Shown piece by piece: positions 17,096 to 23,663 of a DNA stretch of 64,000 nucleotides. The notes beneath the pieces are model-generated. The model did not search any database, was not told where the DNA came from, and was given only the letters and a program-made list of their open reading frames with translations. Positions within the stretch are counted from its first letter, which is position 1. Each line of letters begins with the position of its first letter. The stretch comes from Arsukibacterium tuosuense (GTDB lineage Bacteria > Pseudomonadota > Gammaproteobacteria > Enterobacterales > Alteromonadaceae), in contig NZ_OBEB01000001.1 of the NCBI RefSeq assembly GCF_900215315.1, positions 310,001-374,000 of the forward strand. The letters are read 5' to 3'. The translations under genes were made by a program, and so were the position numbers.

Positions 17096-17227
17096 ATGGC
17101 ATCGGCATTTTTACAGTACATTGCTGAATTTATGTCTGTCCACGTTGTTTGTGTTCGGTTTGTGTTCGGAATGAAATTCAGTAACTCGTTAGCTTTTATT
17201 CTTAGGCAGAAGGTGGATATCCCCTAG
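17096..17227 (+). pseudogene. 5' remnant of a second integron integrase (intI)
   Basis: ATG 17096 reads MASAFLQYIAEFM, matching ASPFLEYIADFM at the start of the broken intI at 21.0 kb. After residue 13 the match stops and the frame runs through unrelated sequence to a TAG at 17225. The rest of the gene is gone and the join abuts the 3' end of the SDR cassette, overlapping its stop by four bases. Confidence 0.6.
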
Positions 17228-17985
17228 ATGTTCGCTTTGCGCTGTCCACCATCGACACCGAGGCACACGCCTGTGATCCAGCTCGCTGGTTCGGAGACCA
17301 GAAAGACGGCTGCATTGGCCACCTCTTCAGGGGTGCCCATCCTACCCCATGGAATATTTCCAAGCATCATCGAGTAGAATTCTGGGTCACTCTGCCTGGT
17401 CGCCTCCCACAGGCCGCCTGCAAACTCGATAGAGCCTGGTGCAATCACATTGACGCGGATCTTCTGAGGAGCGAGGGAAACCGCCAAAGTCTTCGAGTGG
17501 CTTATTAGGGCAGCCTTTGCAGCGGCGTAAGCAGGTGGAGAGCCAGCTTCCAATCCTGAGACGGATGAAATGTGTAGGATGCATCCACCACCACTTTCGG
17601 CGAACCAGGGAACCACCTTCCAGCTGGCCCTAACGGCGGCCATGACGTCGACGTCAAAGCCACTTCGCCAGCCGGCCTCGTCATCGGCGAAGCTACTGGC
17701 AAGTGCAGATGGATTGTTGACCAGGATATCGAGACGACCGAACGCTTTTCGGGCCGACTCGAGAAAGCCGTCAAGAGCCGCCGGATCGGAAACATCGCAA
17801 ACGGCCGCCAAAACTTCGCCGCCTTGTTCGCGAAGCAGCCTTTCGGTATCACGCAACGCCTCGTCGCCACGAGCACAGACGGCAACGTTCGCCCCCTCCT
17901 CGGCCAGGGCAAGCGCGATCGCCCGACCGATTCCCTTGCTGCCGCCAGTCACGACGGCACACTTTCCACGAAGTCCAAGGTCCAT
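17224..17985 (-). CDS. SDR-family oxidoreductase (integron cassette)
   Basis: 253 residues. Classical short-chain dehydrogenase: cofactor motif TGGSKGIGRA (14-23), NNPSA in place of the usual NNAG, catalytic Ser in ISSVSG, and YAAAK. The C-terminus GVCLGVDGGQ is typical. Substrate cannot be told. ATG 17985 has AAGGA seven bases upstream, placed just after an attC core. It is clearly more GC-rich than its neighbours. No complete attC follows it; its 3' end joins the second intI remnant. Confidence 0.88.
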   Translation of the reverse strand: MDLGLRGKCAVVTGGSKGIGRAIALALAEEGANVAVCARGDEALRDTERLLREQGGEVLAAVCDVSDPAALDGFLESARKAFGRLDILVNNPSALASSFADDEAGWRSGFDVDVMAAVRASWKVVPWFAESGGGCILHISSVSGLEAGSPPAYAAAKAALISHSKTLAVSLAPQKIRVNVIAPGSIEFAGGLWEATRQSDPEFYSMMLGNIPWGRMGTPEEVANAAVFLVSEPASWITGVCLGVDGGQRKANI

Positions 17986-18007
17986 TACTCATTCCTTTAT
18001 GCTTATC

Positions 18008-18072
18008 GCCCAACGCCCCTGCGCAGCGAGTCCGGCGCCGACAGGCGTGCACTGCCACTGCTTGTTTGTGAT
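18008..18072 (-). repeat. attC-like recombination site
   Basis: On the minus strand from TCACAAACAAGCAGTGG to GGGGCGTTGGGC. The R' core GTTGGGC fits GTTRRRY exactly. Central arms GGCGCC support a hairpin. It follows the GFA gene. Confidence 0.6.
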
Positions 18073-18078
18073 AGCTGC

Positions 18079-18480
18079 TCACTCTGGCAGCCCCTCGAAT
18101 TCTGGCACATCACATAAACCTCTATCCCAAACAGCTTTGCTAGATGTAAAGATGTGAGCTGTTGGTGACATAGAGACTTGCGTATCCAAACACCCGGCGG
18201 GAATGGCGAGCAAACCTACCTCATGAATGCTTGGCAATGCTGAACCGCAGAACTTACAAAAACTTCTCTTATGGCGAGTGCCTGGAAGCGTAAAGCTAGT
18301 CACAGAATCTGAGCCTGTCAACCAGGTCAACTTAGCTGACTTCGAAAATAAATTGGCCGCATGAGCAGACCCGGTATCCTTTTGGCAATGCTGACAATGA
18401 CACAGGTAAAAGCCGTCGAACTTTCCTTGCACTTTAAATTTTGCATTGCCACACAGACAAGAACCAAAATAATCAGTCAT
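18079..18480 (-). CDS. GFA-family (CENP-V-fold) zinc protein
   Basis: 133 residues. Zinc ligands SCLCGNAKF, CHCQHCQKDTGS and CKFCGSALP in the order of GFA proteins, the family of glutathione-dependent formaldehyde-activating enzyme; most members have no proven activity. ATG 18480 has AGAGGA seven bases upstream. An integron cassette by position, between two attC sites. Confidence 0.88.
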   Translation of the reverse strand: MTDYFGSCLCGNAKFKVQGKFDGFYLCHCQHCQKDTGSAHAANLFSKSAKLTWLTGSDSVTSFTLPGTRHKRSFCKFCGSALPSIHEVGLLAIPAGCLDTQVSMSPTAHIFTSSKAVWDRGLCDVPEFEGLPE

Positions 18481-18515
18481 CAAGTTTTCCTCTAATGCCT
18501 GTAGATCGCGTACAC

Positions 18516-18603
18516 ATGACGCCCAAATTTAGCGCGGAAAGCCGCGCAGCGGGTTGACGTCGCAGCCAGCGCCTTTTGCTGGCGATAAAATTTGTTTGTT
18601 ATG
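18516..18603 (-). repeat. attC-like recombination site
   Basis: On the minus strand from CATAACAAACAAATTT to AAATTTGGGCGTCATG. The outer boxes pair except for GTC in place of GTT in R'. Imperfect stems include GCTGCGCGGC and CGCCAGC / GCTGGC. Confidence 0.7.
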
Positions 18604-18667
18604 TGCCTTGCTCACAATTCCACTTAATACCATAATTAGGTATCTTTTGGTATCCGAAGAACTACAC

Positions 18668-18910
18668 ATGGCCAAGAACACAAGCATAACTATTGGAGAA
18701 CACTTTGAGGGCTTTATTGCAAGCCAGATCCAAAGTGGGCGTTACGGCTCAGCGAGTGAAGTCATTCGCTCAGCGCTACGCTTACTCGAAAACCAAGAAA
18801 CCAAACTTAACTCACTTCGTCAACTACTTGTCGAAGGTGAACAAAGCGGTGACGCAGAATATGACCTCGATAGCTTTATCAATGAACTTGATAGTAAAAA
18901 CTCTCGATGA
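18668..18910 (+). CDS. parD: ParD-like antitoxin
   Basis: 80 residues with a ribbon-helix-helix N-terminus (NTSITIGEHFEGFIASQIQ, SGRYGSASEVIRSALRLLE) and a flexible acidic tail, as in ParD antitoxins that bind ParE and repress their own operon. The ATG at 18668 is chosen over longer openings because the fold begins there. Upstream, GGTATCTTTTGGTATCC is a likely operator. Its TGA overlaps the parE ATG (ATGA). The pair runs against the array direction, so it must carry its own promoter. Confidence 0.9.
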   Translation: MAKNTSITIGEHFEGFIASQIQSGRYGSASEVIRSALRLLENQETKLNSLRQLLVEGEQSGDAEYDLDSFINELDSKNSR

Positions 18911-19206
18911 AGCCATTTAATCTCACCGTTGCTGCTAAAACCGATTTGCGAGATATCGCATTATTTAGCCAGCGTCGCTGGGGAAAAGAGCAACGAAATA
19001 TCTATTTAAAACAATTTGATGATTCATTTTGGTTTTTAGCAGAAAACCCCTACACCGGTAAAACATGCGATGAAATCAGAATCGGATATCGTAAATTCCC
19101 TCAAGGTAGCCACGTCATCTTTTATCAACAGATCGGCAGTCAACAAATTAAAATCATCCGTATTCTGCATAAGAGTATGGATGTTAATCCGATACTTGGC
19201 GCATAA
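18907..19206 (+). CDS. parE: ParE-like toxin
   Basis: 99 residues in the RelE/ParE fold: LTVAAKTDLRDIALFSQRRW, IGYRKFPQGSHVIFYQ and the C-terminal IIRILHKSMD. ParE toxins inhibit DNA gyrase; this is family knowledge. Overlaps parD by four bases. Its stop coincides with the edge of an attC site, so the whole pair fills one cassette. Such pairs are thought to stabilise large integron arrays. Confidence 0.9.
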   Translation: MKPFNLTVAAKTDLRDIALFSQRRWGKEQRNIYLKQFDDSFWFLAENPYTGKTCDEIRIGYRKFPQGSHVIFYQQIGSQQIKIIRILHKSMDVNPILGA

Positions 19207-19271
19207 CGCCCACAGCACACGCGAGCAACTTGTTGCGAGCGCTGAAGGCGCGTTGTACTGGCGTTTGTTAT
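19204..19271 (-). repeat. attC site (clear)
   Basis: On the minus strand TATAACAAACGCC ... GGGCGTTATG with complementary outer boxes and a central GCAACAAGTTGC palindrome, a textbook VCR-like attC. The TAA stop of the 99-residue membrane protein lies in R''. Confidence 0.88.
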
Positions 19272-19567
19272 ATTCCGAACGCAAAGCTAAACACTAAACC
19301 AGTTAAAAGTAGCAAAAAACCAAAAATTTGAATGAAGATATCTAATTGACGAGCCTCATTATTCCCTTTAATTAGCGTTGAAAACGACAACTTTTGAGTA
19401 AATAAGTCTCTCGGCACAAGCCGGATACTAGAATACCCCAAACATACAAAGCCTAAAGCCTGGAGAAACAATGAAATTCTTTGTTCGAACACAAAAGTAA
19501 TAATTGTGATAATCCCGACAAGGAACAAAAATATGCTCGGCCAATGTAGATTTTTCTTTTTTTTCAT
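19268..19567 (-). CDS. Membrane protein (integron cassette)
   Basis: 99 residues, lysine-rich start MKKKKNLH then three or four hydrophobic spans (SIFLFLVGIITIITFVF, LFLQALGFVCLGYSS, IFIQIFGFLLLLTGLVFSF). AAGGAG is eleven bases before the ATG. The stop codon is part of the attC R'' box. No family recognised. Confidence 0.7.
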   Translation of the reverse strand: MKKKKNLHWPSIFLFLVGIITIITFVFEQRISLFLQALGFVCLGYSSIRLVPRDLFTQKLSFSTLIKGNNEARQLDIFIQIFGFLLLLTGLVFSFAFGI

Positions 19568-19589
19568 TCGTGAAGCAACTCCTTACTTT

Positions 19590-19650
19590 TTAATGCCTTA
19601 GAATATAAAACGACATGCAGTAGGAGCGCCCCTTGCCTGCGTTTGTTAAA
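19590..19650 (-). repeat. attC-like recombination site
   Basis: On the minus strand TTTAACAAACGCAGGC ... GGCATTAAA. R'' is good; the R' core ATTAAAA differs from GTTRRRY at the first base. Confidence 0.6.
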
Positions 19651-19655
19651 TGCAC

Positions 19656-19907
19656 TTACTCTCCGCCAAGCTCGAAGTAAGTTTTCTTGTCTTCTTCTGG
19701 GTAGTCAGTTGTGTAAGGCCCCCAGCCCATATACTCGTAGTACTTGGCCATTGCCTCAAAATGTGACGAGGCTTCACACGTCCATACGAGCTTAGCCCCG
19801 GGCTCTAGTAGACGGCGCGCATCATCGCCGTGGCGGCCAGCAAGGCAAAATGTTTGCTCATCCTCACTTTCTATCCAGAGCTCATGCTTCATAGTTGGTC
19901 TTGGCAT
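19656..19907 (-). CDS. Small acidic protein (integron cassette)
   Basis: 83 residues, cytoplasmic, with LWIESEDEQTFCLAGRHG, GAKLVWTCEASSHFEAMAKY and a tyrosine-rich YEYMGWGPY segment. The first ATG (19907) begins inside the attC core GTTAAAT with no ribosome site; an ATG at 19892 is an alternative. Function unknown. Confidence 0.7.
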   Translation of the reverse strand: MPRPTMKHELWIESEDEQTFCLAGRHGDDARRLLEPGAKLVWTCEASSHFEAMAKYYEYMGWGPYTTDYPEEDKKTYFELGGE

Positions 19908-19908
19908 T

Positions 19909-19991
19909 TAACGCCCGCAGCACAGACCGAAACCCGCGCAGCGTTTGAGGTCCAGGCCACGTAGTGGCCTATTGTGACTGCGTTTGTTAGT
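19909..19991 (-). repeat. attC site (clear)
   Basis: On the minus strand CTAACAAACGCAG ... CTGCGGGCGTTAAAT. R'' and R' are complementary, the R' core GTTAAAT fits GTTRRRY exactly, and AGGCCACTACGTGGCCT makes a strong central hairpin. Confidence 0.88.
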
Positions 19992-20011
19992 CATATCCTT
20001 GTCCGCAAATG

Positions 20012-20230
20012 CTATACGTCAGTTTTATAGTAAAGCCACGCCCAAAAAGCGAGGAGCATATCTATAAACATAAAAAAACCTACTGAAACTAAAAACAGAA
20101 TAAAAGTATCAGCAATAAAAGCTGAAAAAATGGCGCTGATTACAAGCATTAAAGGGAATCGATTTCTGAAATACGTTTCTCCTTTAAACCGGCGATGTCT
20201 ATATAAAAGCAAGTCCAAAAATGAATCCAT
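20012..20230 (-). CDS. Small membrane protein (integron cassette)
   Basis: 72 residues with a basic N-terminal part (LLLYRHRRFKGETYFRNR) and two hydrophobic spans (about 26-43 and 46-67). Weak GAG ribosome site. No family recognised. Bounded by two clear attC sites. Confidence 0.65.
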   Translation of the reverse strand: MDSFLDLLLYRHRRFKGETYFRNRFPLMLVISAIFSAFIADTFILFLVSVGFFMFIDMLLAFWAWLYYKTDV

Positions 20231-20251
20231 AACGTCTCAGTAATCCAAACC

Positions 20252-20361
20252 GGCTAACGCTAAGCTAACGGGCAGTGACGTAGCGGCATAATCGCGAAGC
20301 ACCGCTGCGTGACTGTCCCAGTGTGTTACGCAGTGCTACACGTGTTAAGCGTCTTGTTAGA
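20252..20361 (-). repeat. attC site (clear)
   Basis: On the minus strand TCTAACAAGACGC ... GCGTTAGCC, matching the classical 59-base-element ends, with long inner pairing (GCAGCGGTGCTTCGC, CGTCACTGC / GCAGTGACG-like arms). It belongs to the RidA-like cassette. Confidence 0.88.
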
Positions 20362-20369
20362 TGCCCGCT

Positions 20370-20759
20370 CTACAGATGAGCAATGCATTTAATTTCAATT
20401 TTTAGTTCGGGTTGGACAAGTGCAACTACCTGGACTACAGTTTGGCAAACTTCGGGCATTCCTCCATATGCAGATTCCCTTTCGCCATAAACTGTTTCAA
20501 CGTTTCCCATTAACTCATCCATGTTGGTGACAAAGAAAGTTTCATCAACGATATTGCTCATATCTGCCCCGAACTGTGATAACACATTCTTCATATTTGA
20601 GTAGGCAATTGCGGTTTGTTCAGCAATATCAGCTGGGACAATTCCACTATCATTGATCCCAACTTGTCCCGCCATATAAAGAACGTTCCCAACTCGAGTG
20701 CCTTGCGCAATAAAATCCTTGAACGGGCCGCTTCTATAGGTTTCTTTCTCAATTGTCAT
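20370..20759 (-). CDS. RidA-family protein lacking the usual catalytic arginine (integron cassette)
   Basis: 129 residues with the RidA/YjgF fold (YMAGQVGINDSG, IAYSNMKNVLSQFGADMSNI, VFVTNM-like FFVTNMDELM). Canonical RidA uses an Arg in a P-x-R motif to hydrolyse imines; here the motif reads MPEVCQTVV, so the arginine is missing and imine deaminase activity is doubtful. It is the gene-bearing cassette nearest to intI, the usual place of the most recent insertion. Confidence 0.85.
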   Translation of the reverse strand: MTIEKETYRSGPFKDFIAQGTRVGNVLYMAGQVGINDSGIVPADIAEQTAIAYSNMKNVLSQFGADMSNIVDETFFVTNMDELMGNVETVYGERESAYGGMPEVCQTVVQVVALVQPELKIEIKCIAHL

Positions 20760-20796
20760 TGTTGAGTCTTCCTTTAGTTTTTGTGGGAATCTAACA

Positions 20797-20843
20797 ATTT
20801 AATAGAAGGCACAATGCCCGCAAGTCGCGCCAGCAAGTCGCCT
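20797..20843 (-). repeat. attC 3'-half remnant next to attI
   Basis: On the minus strand GAAGGCGACTTGC ... GCGGGCATTGTGCCTTCT then ATTAAAT. It resembles GGCAGTATGCCTTCTGTTGAGC of the attC at 13599-13691. GAAGGC/GCCTTC pair. It may be the end of an eroded first cassette without a gene. Confidence 0.4.
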
Positions 20844-20919
20844 TCACCAAAAAAATTAATTCCCCAAAACTAACCCGAAAAACACTGGTTATCAACAACT
20901 TTTTGTTTACCACTGTTAA

Positions 20920-21014
20920 TAAAATTAACTAAAAGCAGGCGTTGTGCCCGCAAGTTGGTGGATATTTAACTCAGACCAGACTACTGTATAAATAAACACT
21001 ACCAAGGTGACGCT
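20920..21014 (+). promoter_or_regulatory. attI-like region and intI promoter with LexA-box-like site
   Basis: Lies between the first cassette and intI, as attI must. On the minus strand ACTTGCGGGCACAACGCC is followed by CTGCTTTTAGTTAATT, giving a possible recombination core at GTTAAT. TGCCCGCAAGT (20945-20955) repeats at 20815-20825. CTGTATAAATAAACAC (20984-20999) is CTGT-N8-ACAC, like LexA boxes that control other intI genes. AAGGTG precedes the intI start. The exact crossover point is not determined. Confidence 0.5.
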
Positions 21015-22047
21015 ATTGCATCCCCGTTTCTGGAATATATCGCCGATTTTATGAGAACCCGCCGCTATGCCAAGCGGACTATTGATACCTACCTGTATTG
21101 GATCAGGTTTTATATATTGCACAACAACAAACAGCATCCTAATGCACTTGGCGATCAGGAAGTTGAACAGTTTTTGTCTTTTCTATCAAACCAACGCAGT
21201 GTTGCAGTAAAAACGCAAGCAACGGCACTAAATGCATTGAGTTTTCTGTATAAACATATTGTTCAGCGACCACTGTCTTTGCAGCTAAATTTTAATAAAG
21301 CCCGCATAGCACAAAAGTTGCCAGTGGTATTAACCCAAGCCGAAATACAACAACTCCTGTTAGTGATAGATCCCAAATACAAATTGATAGCCCAACTATT
21401 GTACGGCAGTGGTTTACGCCTGATGGAAGCAGTACGCCTTCGGGTGCAAGATATTGATTTTGACTACTTGTCAGTAATGGTGTGGCAGGGTAAAGGTAAT
21501 AAAAAACCGCCGGGTTACGCTGGCAGCAGAGTTGGTTCCTGTTTTACATATCCAAATTCATCAAATTGAGCAGTATTTTCAGGCTGACTTCTATAACCCA
21601 CACTATGCCGGCGTATGGCTTCCGAATGCTCTCGCCCGAAAATACCCGGCAGCTCCCAGAGAAATCGGATGGCAGTATTTATTTCCATCCAGCCAGTTAA
21701 GTGTTGACCCGGAATCTAAACTGCTGCGGCGTCACCATATAGATGAAACTACTGTAAGGCGAGCCATTAAATTGGCGGCTCGACAGGCCAAAATTAAGAA
21801 AAATGTCACCTGCCATACCTTACGGCACAGCTTTATAAAATGCTTCCATGCATTTTATCCTTCGGACCAGCCTGCGGCTGTTCAAATCCATTCCTGATGA
21901 ATTTGTGCCACTCATCTTCTGGATCCGGCGCTGATATCCGCACTGTACAAGCTTGGCCACACCGACGTCAGGACGACTCAGATATACACTCATGTGCTGA
22001 AACATGGCGCAAGTGGCGTCAGAAGCCCGCTATCACAACTGCTATAA
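21015..22047 (+). pseudogene. intI: Integron integrase IntI, inactivated
   Basis: A tyrosine recombinase with all IntI landmarks: SPFLEYIADFMRTRRYAKRT, box-I arginine in YGSGLRLMEAVRLRVQDID, the integron-specific patch LPNALARKYPAAPREIGWQY, HTLRHSF, and [15 protein letters not shown] with the catalytic Tyr. It is broken: the start codon is ATT (21015) where the second copy has ATG; an extra A in the run at about 21500 shifts the frame; a 72-base insertion lies between HSF and ATH (21835-21906) with a TGA; further small deletions follow near 21920 and 21950. Transcribed away from the array, the usual layout. Almost certainly not functional. Confidence 0.9.
21835..21906 (+). repeat. 72-bp insertion in intI with terminal hairpin (REP/MITE-like)
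   Basis: Interrupts the codons for HSF|ATH. Begins ATAAAATGCttccatGCATTTTAT, an inverted repeat, and continues CAGCCTGCGGCTG and GTTCAAATCC. Its length is a multiple of three but it contains TGA in the intI frame. No second copy was seen in this window. Confidence 0.55.
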
Positions 22048-22088
22048 AAAAGGGCGACGCAGTGCCCGGTTTAACTGGTAGTTTCTGG

Positions 22089-23276
22089 CTAGAAGCAATC
22101 ACCCGGCACGCGAACCCAGCCTTCCATTAACACCCGGGCGCTGCGGCTCATAATGGCTTTGGTTACTGTCCATTCACCGTCTACTTTCTCAGCTGCCGCA
22201 CCTACTTTTAAGGTGCCTGATGGGTGGCCGAAGCGCACGGCTTCGCGTGCTGTGCCACCCGCTGCCAGGTTTACCAGGGTGCCGGGTATCGCCGCTGCAG
22301 TGCCAATAGCCACTGCAGCGGTGCCCATCATGGCGTGGTGTAACTTACCCATAGACAATGCCCGTACCAACAGGTCAATATCAGTAGCGGCTACCTGTTT
22401 GCCGCTGGATGAGACATAGGCCTGAGGCGGCGCGACAAAGGCGACCTTTGGTGTATGCTGGCGCACAGCGGCCTGCTCAATATCATTGATTAACCCCATT
22501 TTCAGCGCACCGTGGGCGCGGATGGTTTCAAAACGTTGTAAGGCATTGTTGTCGCCATTTATTGCGTCTTGTAACTCAGTGCCGCTGTAGCCAATATCGG
22601 CAGCATTAACGAAAATGGTCGGAATACCAGCGTTAATCAGGGTTACTTTGAGGCGGCCGATACCCGGCACATCCAGCTCGTCAACCACATTGCCGGTAGG
22701 GAACATCGCGCCCCCACCCTCGCCTGCATCGGCGGCCGGGTTTAAAAACTCTATTTGTACTTCAGCTGCCGGAAAGGTTACACCGTCCAGCTCAAAGTCA
22801 CCGGTTTCCTGTACTTCGCCGTTTGTCATAGGCACATGGGCAATAATGGTTTTATTAATATTGCCTTGCCAAATTCGTACGGTGCAAACGCCGTTTTCAG
22901 GCACCCGTTCTTTAGCAACCAGGCCATTGCTGATAGCAAATGAACCTACCGCAGCACTTAAGTTACCGCAGTTACCACTCCAGTCGATAAACGGCTTGTC
23001 TATGGCCACCTGACCAAATATATAGTCAACATCATGGTCGGCTTTGCTGCTTTTACTTAAAATTACCGCTTTGCTGGTGCTGGAGGTGGCACCACCCATA
23101 CCATCGGTATGCTTACCATAAGGGTCAGGGCTGCCAATAACCCGCAACAATAAACTGTCACGCGCTGCGCCCGGCATCCGGGCCGCTTCGGGTAAGTCGT
23201 CCAGTTTAAAAAATACCCCTTTTGAGGTTCCGCCCCGCATATAGGTGGCAGGGATTCTAATTTGTGGTGTGGTCAT
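22089..23276 (-). CDS. prpF: 2-methylaconitate cis-trans isomerase PrpF
   Basis: 395 residues. Family motifs YMRGGTSKGVFF near the start, DGMGGATSSTSKA and WSGNCGNLSAAVG. PrpF works with AcnD in the methylcitrate cycle, isomerising the trans-2-methylaconitate that AcnD makes. Last gene of the prp operon, 387 bases after acnD; the gap is filled with palindromic repeats. It ends about 40 bases from the broken intI, marking the border between core operon and integron. Confidence 0.95.
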   Translation of the reverse strand: MTTPQIRIPATYMRGGTSKGVFFKLDDLPEAARMPGAARDSLLLRVIGSPDPYGKHTDGMGGATSSTSKAVILSKSSKADHDVDYIFGQVAIDKPFIDWSGNCGNLSAAVGSFAISNGLVAKERVPENGVCTVRIWQGNINKTIIAHVPMTNGEVQETGDFELDGVTFPAAEVQIEFLNPAADAGEGGGAMFPTGNVVDELDVPGIGRLKVTLINAGIPTIFVNAADIGYSGTELQDAINGDNNALQRFETIRAHGALKMGLINDIEQAAVRQHTPKVAFVAPPQAYVSSSGKQVAATDIDLLVRALSMGKLHHAMMGTAAVAIGTAAAIPGTLVNLAAGGTAREAVRFGHPSGTLKVGAAAEKVDGEWTVTKAIMSRSARVLMEGWVRVPGDCF

Positions 23277-23375
23277 AAATACCTGTCTGTTCTATTCGTT
23301 CATCTGTTAAGTCCGAGCCGAAAATCTCTTTTTACTCATAACGGCAAATACATCGCGTTGAGTACGAGCCGACAA

Positions 23376-23449
23376 CCCTATTTTGCTCGCCGCAGCAACT
23401 CCTGAACGCTTGCGCGTTCACTCAGACACTCTACGGCGACAAAACAGGG
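23376..23449 (+). repeat. Intergenic palindromic repeat, copy 1
   Basis: CCCTATTTTGCTCGCC ... GGCGACAAAACAGGG form the arms. The core CTCGCCGCAGCAACTC ... CTCAGACACTCTACGGCG is shared with the copies at 23537 and 26485. Lies between acnD and prpF. Confidence 0.6.
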
Positions 23450-23536
23450 CATCGACTCTCCCTCATTAAATGAGGAGTTAAATTCCTGTGAGATTGCCGC
23501 TCTTTTTGGTCGATATTAGCTGAACGTGAAAGCGAA

Positions 23537-23629
23537 GGTTGGAATCCCGGAAAAGTCGACACAGAGTGTCTGAACGAGCGCGCCAGCAGCGAGAGAGTTG
23601 CTGTGGCGAGCTTTCGGGGAGTTGCAACC
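23537..23629 (-). repeat. Intergenic palindromic repeat, copy 2
   Basis: Ends GGTTGGAATCCCGG and TTTCGGGGAGTTGCAACC. Read on the minus strand it carries GCTCGCCACAGCAACTC ... TTCAGACACTCTGTG, the same core as copies 1 and 3 but inverted relative to them. Confidence 0.65.
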
Positions 23630-23663
23630 GAAGCCCCAAAAGGACTATGGCTATCTGTTACAG

